A DNA stretch of 19,958 bases from Stephanodiscus triporus (taxonomy: Eukaryota; Bacillariophyta; Thalassiosirophyceae; Thalassiosirales; Thalassiosiraceae): assembly GCA_036939755.1 (NCBI GenBank), contig JALLAZ010000185.1, positions 1 to 19,958 of the forward strand, written 5' to 3'. A model generated the notes under the pieces. That model saw nothing but the letters and a program-made list of their open reading frames with translations. It had not been told where the DNA came from and searched no databases. Of the stretch, positions 10,123-18,076 are shown one piece after another; positions within the stretch are counted from its first letter, which is position 1, and every line of letters begins with the position of its first letter. The translations under genes were made by a program, and so were the position numbers.

Positions 10123-10682
10123 TAATCGCGGAACTGCTTCGTCAGCCATATTCGGAAACGAAATAATGAAACGGACTCGCGCTTTGACTTTTCTGCAATT
10201 GCATAACACAAATGTTACTTGAATGATGGTTTTATTGAGACGAAACAACACTTTTCATGTTTGATTATGATGTTGTGAAGCGTAACACAATAGATCCTGA
10301 TAACTGTAACACTTCTTCATTCACTACCACCTTCTTCTCTTCGTGAAAAAATGACGGAATGTGTGGCGCTTCATTGGACAGTCTTGAGAAGAAGGACGAT
10401 GCCAAGGATGCCAAGACAGCTGCGCCTACCACCACCAAGTCAGCTTGGCAATGGTCGCGACGGAAGCAGGCAGTAAATGCAATGACAATAAACGGCCACT
10501 GTGGCACTTCATTGGCCAAGCCAAAGAAGAAATAGCCCTTTGCTAAGCTATACTAGCCGCCAAATAGAGAGAACTAGCGAAGCGAACAGGAAGTGAACCG
10601 ACTTGCAAAAGGGCATAAATGATTCCATCAAGGAGCGCACAGTCGAAAGCATGCATATAATAGGATAAACGTATTTAATGAT
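10123..10682. other. Region without a convincing gene
   Basis: It holds only weak candidates. One is a minus-strand frame at 10265-10519 (84 codons, one moderately hydrophobic stretch). The other is an overlapping plus-strand frame at 10359-10535 of 58 codons, Lys-rich, starting MCGASLDSLEKKDD and ending SLAKPKKK. A 16-base near-duplicate (TGTGGCGCTTCATTGG at 10362, TGTGGCACTTCATTGG at 10502) opens and closes the latter. Neither has a recognised family. The right end is the 3' flank of the transporter on the minus strand. Confidence 0.3.
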
Positions 10683-12146
10683 CTAGCAATTACGCTGCAA
10701 CTGCGCTTCCGCTTCAGTACCAAGAAGGTGCACCTTACGCTCCAGAGGAGCAATATTTGCGTATTCTCCCGAACCAAAGAAAAACAGAATGGATTGGAAA
10801 AATACAAGCAAAGCAACAATCTGTGTCGACCGCGCAAACCCTTGCGATGCCATCAATGGACCGATGCTGTAGCCCACGACTTGACCCAATGTCATAAACG
10901 TATTGTATATTGATGCTGTCAAATCATTCACGCACTGTTTACAATCTGGATCGGGGAACAGTTTCAAAGACTCCTCCTGCATCCAAGGCAATAGATGTAC
11001 CCAGACAGGAGCCTGCAATATTCCACACAAAAAGACCCCCAAGATAAGTACGGGAAAAGAATTTGAACCCATTAGCAACACGTATACTGGAGTCAGTACA
11101 ACCGAAAGTGCAATAGTTCGATGCCTTCCTATGCCATGTCTTGGAAGGTATTGAGAAAGATAGACCGCTGGGACATATGAGATGCTGGCAAGGGAAAATA
11201 TCATCCCAATTTCTCTCGTGCCAACGTGAAAAAAATTATCCAGCCGTATCGCCAACAGGGGCTCAAAAAATGCCCAAGATATCTTGATGCAGCATATGGT
11301 AAGTGCCGCAACTAACATCGTTGGAAACCTGAGAAGCGAAGTTGCTGATGGTTGTGGTGCGTGTCCACTCATTGAGTGACGCCCCATGATGCTACTCATC
11401 TCAAATATATCAACTGTTATGCTATCCATCTCAAATGAATCAACTGAACTGTAACACAAAACCCCACCTTGAGCCACGGTATTAAGTTCTACTTTATCAT
11501 CAGAAAACTTGGGTGCCTCATATTGCAAATGCGGGGCCAGACACTTCCAGGTCACGGAAGCCATCGCGAGCATGCCCAATGAAATTGTGCTGTAGGTATA
11601 CCGGTATCCCATCCTGTCATAAATCATGGATCCAAAGAGCGGGCCCACGATGTAGCCAATCCCCACGGCCGCTTCGACGGATGACATGGCCGACTCCTTC
11701 TCGTCAAAAATCAACGTTGCCAGCGAGTAGTATCCCGTGGCGATCACCGAAAAAAAGGCCCCGATGAAGAAGTGTACGAAAGTTAGCATTCCCACGGTAT
11801 ATATGTGGTTAGCAGGGCCGATCTCAGTGGAATCATTCGAAGTTATCAGTGCGGCAATGTTAAATACATGTCCAAGAAACCAAAACATGAGGGACATACC
11901 CGCCATTGAATAGGCCATAACCTTCGCGGTTCCAATCGTTTCGAAGTGACGCGCCACCAGGGGAGGCGTAATTAAGGAGCCGACGGTTTGCGCCAAGAAG
12001 ACAAACGAGACACATTTTTCGGATATTTGATGTCTGACGATCTCGAGGGGCAGTACGGGAGCTACGGTGGTGTAGCTCGAGAGAGCTACTATGGCGATGA
12101 ATGAGAGGGCAAGATGACCCTTATTACATCGTGTCGGTAGCATCAA
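10683..12146 (-). CDS. Major facilitator superfamily transporter, SLC18B1/DHA1-like (copy 1)
   Basis: 487 residues, single exon, the usual length for a 12-helix transporter. The signature antiporter-type motif C is visible at 162-181 (GIGYIVGPLFGSMIYDRMGY), as in vesicular amine and DHA1 carriers. The N-half has helices from about 12-35, 46-66 and 75-98. A long hydrophilic central loop (about 205-285) separates the two six-helix halves. The C-half carries the conserved VWVHLLPWMQEE. Expected activity is proton-coupled exchange of a small organic, often cationic, solute; substrate unknown. It is a paralog of the gene at 16323-17870, in opposite orientation, and is divergent from the sterol isomerase gene. 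No lesion was seen. Confidence 0.8.
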   Translation of the reverse strand: MMLPTRCNKGHLALSFIAIVALSSYTTVAPVLPLEIVRHQISEKCVSFVFLAQTVGSLITPPLVARHFETIGTAKVMAYSMAGMSLMFWFLGHVFNIAALITSNDSTEIGPANHIYTVGMLTFVHFFIGAFFSVIATGYYSLATLIFDEKESAMSSVEAAVGIGYIVGPLFGSMIYDRMGYRYTYSTISLGMLAMASVTWKCLAPHLQYEAPKFSDDKVELNTVAQGGVLCYSSVDSFEMDSITVDIFEMSSIMGRHSMSGHAPQPSATSLLRFPTMLVAALTICCIKISWAFFEPLLAIRLDNFFHVGTREIGMIFSLASISYVPAVYLSQYLPRHGIGRHRTIALSVVLTPVYVLLMGSNSFPVLILGVFLCGILQAPVWVHLLPWMQEESLKLFPDPDCKQCVNDLTASIYNTFMTLGQVVGYSIGPLMASQGFARSTQIVALLVFFQSILFFFGSGEYANIAPLERKVHLLGTEAEAQLQRNC

Positions 12147-12422
12147 TGAACAAGGGCGAGGGAGAGATGGCGCCAGATCTTAAGTAGTGTGAACGGAGAG
12201 GATTGATTTCAGGTTCGGGTTTCAAGTTTCAGGATTGTTGTTGCATGCCAACCAGCCACGATTTGGGGCAGCTAGTTGTGCTCTTTGGTAGATATGGTTA
12301 CCAAATAATGGGTTCCGCGTTGCGTTGCGTTGGCGCTCTATATGATGTAAGTACGTCTTATGTACTCTTTTAACCCGCGAGAATGTACTGATAGGTAATA
12401 CCAACACAACGACCAGCCCTCA
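12147..12422. promoter_or_regulatory. Shared divergent promoter region, transporter copy 1 and sterol isomerase
   Basis: 276 bases separate two start codons facing away from each other, so both promoters must lie here or within the neighbouring genes. Short direct repeats are present: three GCGTT units near 12317-12332, and TTTCAGG/TTTCAAG variants near 12208-12234. A TATA-like CTATATGAT lies near 12338, about 80 bases before the isomerase start. These are candidates only. Confidence 0.45.
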
Positions 12423-13496
12423 ATGCCCCAGCCACCGACCGGACTCAGGACCATGGACAAATCTCCGATCGCCATCGAGGCCACCATGCTGGCCATCCTG
12501 GCAACCGGTTTCGCCATCCTCGTCGGAATGCACTCCGTACAACTCCGATCTCCGCGAGACGAATCCGCAGCGCCGCCGCCTGAAAAACATCGACGATCGA
12601 TGCTGTTTGCTAGCGCGCCGTTGCAACTTCCCGATCCGCACACGGAGCCGAGTAAATACTGCTATGAAATTTTCTCTTGGTACTACACCTGCATATGGAT
12701 AACCATATTTGGGTATATTGTGGCCTCGCAGTGCTACGAGAATTTCAACGCGTGGGGATATCTTGGAGTTTGTGGAGGGTTGGCTTTGCCGTTGTTACTC
12801 CAGCCAATACTTTATCCCCAAGCCAGTTCGACGTCCGTAAATGGAAATATCATTGTCAATCCAGACACTCAGAGACCTTTCCATCAACGGTACTCAACGA
12901 AAACTAACCTTTACCTAATTACCTACTCCTTCATTGGCAACTATTGGTACACCCACTACTTCTACTCGGTTCTGAAGGCAAAATACACCATGCCCGCGCA
13001 TCGGTTGAATGATATCCCAATAAGCATGTTCCTAGCGACGCATTTCTATTTCAGTACGTACCACGTTTGTGTAAGCAATGGGATGTTGAGATACGTTGAT
13101 CGATCATATGCCGGGGGATGGAGGAAGCAATTGCTGTTTTGGTTTACAGTCTTATTGCTGAGCTACTTCACTGCGTTTATGGAGACATTGACCATATCAA
13201 GCTTTCCCTATTACGCGTTTGAGGATAGAACGATGGCGTATGTCTGGGGTAGTGCGTTTTACGGGATTTACTTCCTCGTTAGTTTCCCTGGTTTCTATTA
13301 TTTTGATTCACATATTGATGCTGGGATAGTTACCAAGAACAATTCGCAGTCCTGCAATGGTTCTTTGACACTTATGGACACCTTCATTACTGCTTGTGGG
13401 CATGGGATGCTGATTTTGACACTGTTGGATTTTGTCAGATTGTACTTGGGTATACCTTTGGTGATAGGAGGGGTTGCATTTGCTGCCACACCATGA
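12423..13496 (+). CDS. CPI1: Cycloeucalenol cycloisomerase (cyclopropyl sterol isomerase, EC 5.5.1.9)
   Basis: 357 residues, single exon. The enzyme opens the 9-beta,19-cyclopropane ring of cycloartenol-derived sterols in the endoplasmic reticulum membrane, the step specific to organisms that make sterols through cycloartenol. Recognisable family motifs are GNYWYTHYFYSVLKAKYTMP (172-191), LNDIPISMFLATHFYFSTYH (195-214) and AFMETLTISSFPYY (251-264), followed by DRT and a C-terminal membrane segment. Several hydrophobic segments are present. The protein is longer than plant CPI1 (about 280 residues) because of an N-terminal extension of about 75 residues with its own hydrophobic stretch (19-37). 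An alternative start is Met-11. It is divergent from transporter copy 1 and tail-to-tail with the AKR-like gene. Confidence 0.92.
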   Translation: MPQPPTGLRTMDKSPIAIEATMLAILATGFAILVGMHSVQLRSPRDESAAPPPEKHRRSMLFASAPLQLPDPHTEPSKYCYEIFSWYYTCIWITIFGYIVASQCYENFNAWGYLGVCGGLALPLLLQPILYPQASSTSVNGNIIVNPDTQRPFHQRYSTKTNLYLITYSFIGNYWYTHYFYSVLKAKYTMPAHRLNDIPISMFLATHFYFSTYHVCVSNGMLRYVDRSYAGGWRKQLLFWFTVLLLSYFTAFMETLTISSFPYYAFEDRTMAYVWGSAFYGIYFLVSFPGFYYFDSHIDAGIVTKNNSQSCNGSLTLMDTFITACGHGMLILTLLDFVRLYLGIPLVIGGVAFAATP

Positions 13497-13761
13497 CGAA
13501 TGACGCATCAGCTGTCGTTGACCCGAAAGAGGTACCATCGTCAGGGTCCGCCACATTGAGATTGTGTCTCTTAAAGATCAAATAGTGGGATCACATCACA
13601 GTCCATCATACGTGTTGTTGTACCGATTTCTCTACATTAAATCTACGTCTCACAAAGAAAAGATTCCAGACGTCTGCTAGATTCAGCATCACACCCGCCT
13701 CCCCCAAAACCATTCAAATTGCAAAACACTCTCACATACGAGGCACGGAGTCGTTTCTCGG

Positions 13762-15964
13762 CTACGATGACTCCACGGTGAAATCCAGGCTCACACCATT
13801 CGACTCGTTCCCCGATCCCTCGACCAAAAACTTCTTCACGGCCACGCCGTGCGCGTCGTAGGCGATGAGCACGTCGTCGACGTTCACGATCATACGCCCG
13901 CTCCTACCGGGGGGGATGCCGTGCGATAGCTGTATCTGCTCCCCGGTCTCGGGATGCACGTGAAATATGCGCACGCTGCGAGGGTGCGGCAGCGTGTTGA
14001 AGAAGGTGGCCACCACCCCACCTTCCATGCCCGAGTCGTCGTCGCCGTCTCCCGCCGCGTCTTGGATAGAGCCGGCGGCGGTAATCACCTTTTCCGCGCC
14101 GTTGGCCGAGCCGCCCTTCATATTGCTGACATTCCGCGCATCCGGGGCGACGTCCTCGCCGTTCACCAACGCCAACAGTGCCGTTTCGATATCCAACGCT
14201 TCCCTCGGACTGAAACGCCGCATGTTCCCCAGACTGCTCGGGCTGTTCTCGGCCAGGTGCGAGACGTCCGTCGTTCCCGGCACGACCCCCACGCCGCGAT
14301 GGTGTATCAGATATCCCAGCACAACCTGTATCGGCGAATATCCGTAGACGTCCTCGTTCGCGCCGCCGCCGGCATCGTCGCTCTTGCCTCCGCCCGAATC
14401 ACCCCCGTCCATCAGGCCGCCGTGCCTGGCCCCGATGCGTCCCAGCTTGGAATACGCGATGGGAGCGCCCTCCCTGCCCCTCAATACGGTAGACACGGCG
14501 TCGTGACACTGATAATGCACGCCGTGCCTCACGAGGTCCTCCACCAGTTCCTCCTGCGTCAGGAGCGTGCGAAGCGTGCCCTGGTACACGTGCGGTCCGA
14601 CCGTGGCGATTTCGAACAGCCGGGACAGGTCCGATGGTCCGAAGTCGCCGACGCCGATGCTCTCCAGCACGCCCCGATGGTACAGTTCCTCGAGGGCGCG
14701 GTAGCTCCTCTCCCACGCGCCGTCCTTGTCCGATAGTGGCGAGACGCCGTCGGACGCGTCCTTGACCGATTGGTCGAGCGCTTCCTCCTCCTCCGCGCAA
14801 TTGGCGTACTTCGTCGGGAAGTTGGGCGAATTCAGGTACGCGGACGACTCGAACAGCTCGTCGTAACATCGCGGATACCTGAGTATCGCGTGGACGCGCA
14901 CGTCCGGAGTCGTCGTCTTCGTCGTCGTCGTCCCTCCTCCCCCCGCGGCGGTCGACGACCTCCCGCCGCTCGCGGTCAACGACCTCCCGCGCGGCGCGAG
15001 CGGCCCGCCGCCCCCCCCGACGTCTCCGGGCAAGATGTCCGAAAGGGAATCCCTCACGCTCATCATCGTGCGCTCGTATCCCAGATGGGTGTGCCACACC
15101 TTGACCATCACGTGATAGACGTCGTCGCTGTCGTCGACGTCGTCCGCCGCGCCGACCCGCGCGGGTGGTATCCGACCCAACGATCGTCCGACGAGGGCCT
15201 CGAGGGCGGAATCGGCGTGACTCGCGTCGACGAGCCTGTAGTTCATTATTTCTCCGTCCATCCCCCCCCCCCCCCCCCCCCCCCCCTCCTCCTCCTCCTC
15301 CTCCTCCCGACGACGACGACTTCCCCCCCCTCCTGGCGTCGAGCGCGAGCGCCAGCACGTACGGCACCCTGTTGTGCGGGATGTTCCCGACGCCTATCCC
15401 GATGAGCGGCATCGTCGGGGTGCCGATCATCGCCGCGCTGTCGTCGCCGGCGCCCGCCGCGCCGCCTCCTCGCGTACGAGAGGAGGAGGAGGAGGAGGAG
15501 GCCGACAGCCCGACGGTCGGGGACTCCGCGCGCGACGAGGGTGTAGGAAGTGGGAGGGGGGGCACCCTCTCGCCGTCGCCGCCGCCGCCGCCGTCGGACG
15601 ACGCGCGGTGGAGTGGCGGGTAGGGTCCGGCGTCGAAATCGGGTCGGTCGTCGCCGTCGCCGTCGCCGTAGTCGTAGTCGTGGTCATGGTCGTGGTCGCC
15701 CGCGACCTCGACGACGTCGTCGGGGAGTACGACGGAGGGGCCGGGAGTGGCGCGAAGGGAGGCCGCGGTCGCCGTAAGGCGATGTCGCGCCGACGACGAC
15801 GCCATCGCGAGGATGGAAATGGCCGCGATGGACGCGGCTCGTCGACGTGTCATGATTTTTATTCTTCTCTTACCTGCACTCCATCCTGTGTGTTTAGGTT
15901 TTTGCTCTGTTCTTCTCGTTCGCCATGCGGAGAAACAGGACGATGACCGTGAATGACCCGACAT
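13762..15964 (-). CDS. Divergent aldo/keto-reductase-like protein with C-terminal beta domain (frame-broken at poly-G)
   Basis: Two frames make one protein. 15964 to the G run carries the first AKR strand (TPTMPLIGIGVGN, 182-194). After the run the frame from 15261 continues with NYRLVDASHADSALEALVGR, the second AKR strand, then SIGVGDFGPSDLSRLF and IHHRGVGVVPGTT, all typical AKR core motifs. Deleting one G (24 instead of 25) joins them into 733 residues. A Met at residue 38 starts a likely signal or anchor segment (AASIAAISILAMA), so 696 residues is an alternative. Of the catalytic D-Y-K-H tetrad, Asp (VDAS) and Lys (VKVW) are present; the Tyr position reads Asp and the His position reads Arg (LRYP). 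Enzyme activity is therefore doubtful. The last 90 residues (FFNTLPHPRSVRIFHVHP...) look like a separate beta domain, weakly like VHL beta. The gene is GC-rich with many low-complexity inserts. Confidence 0.65.
15262..15307 (-). repeat. G25 homopolymer with adjoining GGA repeats inside the AKR-like gene (frame break)
   Basis: On the plus strand 25 C (15262-15286) are followed by seven CTC-type triplets to about 15307. On the coding strand this is Gly-coding GGA repeats running into G25. Upstream codons are in register at 15286, while the downstream AKR frame starts right after the run, so 25 bases leave one too many. The run sits in a loop between the first helix and second strand of the AKR fold. 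Confidence 0.95.
15481..15502 (-). repeat. GAG triplet repeat coding for poly-Ser
   Basis: About seven GAG triplets on the plus strand. The coding strand of the AKR-like gene reads them as a Ser run (residues about 155-162) in its low-complexity N-terminal region. Confidence 0.8.
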
Positions 15965-16322
15965 AATATCACGAGTTGTTACGATACTCCTATTTTTTAG
16001 GCAGCTAGGTAGCCGTTGCTTTCCCCCCTAAAAATCTTTCCACCCACGCACCTCTAAATTAGACAGATCCCCCAAGACGAGTACAACGACCAAAATGAAA
16101 AGCAAGCGCCGGCAGAGACCAAAGAGCCCACAAAAAAGCGTTGTCCCCGTCGCATAAAAAAAACCTCGCGCAGCCATCCGTCCATTCTACGAACTATTAT
16201 TTAGGTAGATTCGCCGTGGGATGGATGTTTAAGGATTTGCATCCCGGGGACATATTATAAGCTAGAGAGAGAGAGGCAAGTTCGCAGTTCAGATCTCTCG
16301 CGTCGCCAAATCTTCACCCGCC
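15965..16322. promoter_or_regulatory. Divergent promoter region, AKR-like gene and transporter copy 2
   Basis: 358 bases with no gene separate the two divergent start codons. A TATA-like TATTATAAG at 16253-16261 lies about 65 bases before the transporter start and is followed by an AG-dinucleotide run, a reasonable core promoter for the plus-strand gene. A-rich stretches occur at 16080-16170. An imperfect palindrome GGCAGCTAGGTAGCC lies near 16000-16014. Confidence 0.4.
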
Positions 16323-17870
16323 ATGGCACCTCCCCGATGCGATTTGGGCAAGCTCGCCCTCGCCCTCATCGCAATCGTCACCAATTCGAGCTACACCTCC
16401 ATACCTCCGATACTGCCCCTCGAGATGGACAGGCAACGCATATCCGAAAAATTCGTATCCGTCGTCTTCCTGGCCTTCACCGTCGGCTCCCTCGTCGCGC
16501 CTCCCCTGGTTTCGCGTCACTTCGAATCGATCGGGACCGCGAGGGTCATCGCCTACTCGTTGGCGGGGATGTCCCTCGGATTTTGGTGCCTCGGACACGC
16601 GTTCCGAATCGCCGCCGAGCCGTCGCCTCCGCCGAACGATGACGAGGAGATCGGAGTCTCCGCCAATAATCGTCAGATGATCGTCGTGGGATTGCTGACC
16701 GTTATTCAATTCTTCCTCGGAGCCTTTTACGCGGTGATCACGACCGGATACTACTCGCTGGCGACGTTGATATTCACCGAGAAGGAGTCGGCCATGTCCT
16801 CCGTCGAGGCGGCCGTGGGGATCGGCTACATCGTGGGCCCGATCTTTGGATCGATGCTTTATGACACGATGGGATACCGGTATACCTACAGCACGATTTC
16901 ATTGGGCATGCTCGCGATGGCTTCCGTGACGTGGAAGTGTCTGGCCCCGCATTTGCAGGATGGTGCCCCCAACGAGCATGCCAATGGTGAAATCGAGCCG
17001 GATGTAGAGGATCAAGGCTTGGAGCTTTCCGAGATGGAAAGCATCATGGGACGTCAATCGACTAATGGACACGCTCGTGAAAGGACGGCCGCGCCACAAG
17101 TATCAGCTATTTCGCTTCTCAAATTTCCGAAGATCTTACTCGGTGCTCTCACCTTGTGCTGGGTCGATGTCACATGGTCATTCATGGAGCCACTCCTATC
17201 GAAGCAGTTGGATCATAATTTTGATGTCAGCATGAGTGAAATTGGGATGATATTTTCCATATCCAGTATCGTTTACGTACCGATGGTTTATCTTGTGCAA
17301 TTTCTCCCGAGTCAGGGCAAAGGAAGACATCGAACCATTTCGATAGCAGTTATGCTTACTCCACTAGCCGTATTGCTCGTGGGATCCAATTCTTTGGCTG
17401 TACTCATTGTGGGGGTCACCTTGAATGGCATACTTCCAACGCCTGTCTGGGTACATCTGTTGCCTTGGATGCAGGAGGAGGCTCTGAAGTTGTTCCCCGA
17501 TCCGAATACAAGCCGACGTGTGAACGATTTAACAGCTACGATATACAATTCATTTCTGACATTAGGTCAAGTCGTGGGCTACATAACTGGTCCACTACTG
17601 GCATCACGTGGGTTTGCTCGGACGACACAGATGGTTGCTTTGTTAACATTTATTCAATCCATGCTGTTTTTTTTTGGTGCGGGGGGATTCTTGCCGGAGC
17701 ACACACGGGAGCATAGCAGTAAATTTTCTGCGGACGCAGAGGATAAAATAGTATTCCTACCAGAGGAGAAAGAGGGAGTACGGCGTAAATCGTCGCGCGG
17801 GGCGGAGGCGTCCAATCAGTCTGTGGAGTTGGAACAAGAAAAAAAAATTACCCCCCATAAAGAAAAATGA
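16323..17870 (+). CDS. Major facilitator superfamily transporter, SLC18B1/DHA1-like (copy 2)
   Basis: 515 residues, single exon, start in the context CGCCATGG. It has the same architecture as copy 1 at 10683-12146: N-half helices, motif C at 166-185 (GIGYIVGPIFGSMLYDTMGY), a hydrophilic central loop (about 209-265), then the C-half with VWVHLLPWMQEE and FARTTQMVALL. It differs by a longer charged C-terminal tail ending in KKITPHKEK, probably cytosolic and possibly regulatory or for sorting. Likely a secondary carrier of small organic solutes in plasma or endomembranes; substrate unknown. The first 640 bases are clearly more GC-rich than the rest. Confidence 0.8.
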   Translation: MAPPRCDLGKLALALIAIVTNSSYTSIPPILPLEMDRQRISEKFVSVVFLAFTVGSLVAPPLVSRHFESIGTARVIAYSLAGMSLGFWCLGHAFRIAAEPSPPPNDDEEIGVSANNRQMIVVGLLTVIQFFLGAFYAVITTGYYSLATLIFTEKESAMSSVEAAVGIGYIVGPIFGSMLYDTMGYRYTYSTISLGMLAMASVTWKCLAPHLQDGAPNEHANGEIEPDVEDQGLELSEMESIMGRQSTNGHARERTAAPQVSAISLLKFPKILLGALTLCWVDVTWSFMEPLLSKQLDHNFDVSMSEIGMIFSISSIVYVPMVYLVQFLPSQGKGRHRTISIAVMLTPLAVLLVGSNSLAVLIVGVTLNGILPTPVWVHLLPWMQEEALKLFPDPNTSRRVNDLTATIYNSFLTLGQVVGYITGPLLASRGFARTTQMVALLTFIQSMLFFFGAGGFLPEHTREHSSKFSADAEDKIVFLPEEKEGVRRKSSRGAEASNQSVELEQEKKITPHKEK

Positions 17871-18076
17871 CAACGAAGGAGCCCCTCGCCCAAAAAGGCA
17901 GGAGTAAAAATGCTTTGACGAAGCACCGCCGAGACAATTGTCAAAATAAGAAAGTCACTAATTGGCTTCAAGAATTCCGCCGAGACCTAGTTCCTAATAT
18001 AATTGTACACACTTAATTATTATCCCTTACCCTATCCGACCACTAACATTAATATGAATATTTGAATTAATTCTCA

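Noticed and set aside
10265..10519. 84-codon minus-strand frame and overlapping 58-codon plus-strand frame
   Set aside because: They compete with each other, lack family resemblance, and have no supporting signals; left as notes in the region description only.
13954..14736. Plus-strand frame of 260 codons opposite the AKR-like gene
   Set aside because: The minus strand carries recognisable AKR motifs through this stretch; the plus frame is a GC-driven shadow rich in Arg and His.
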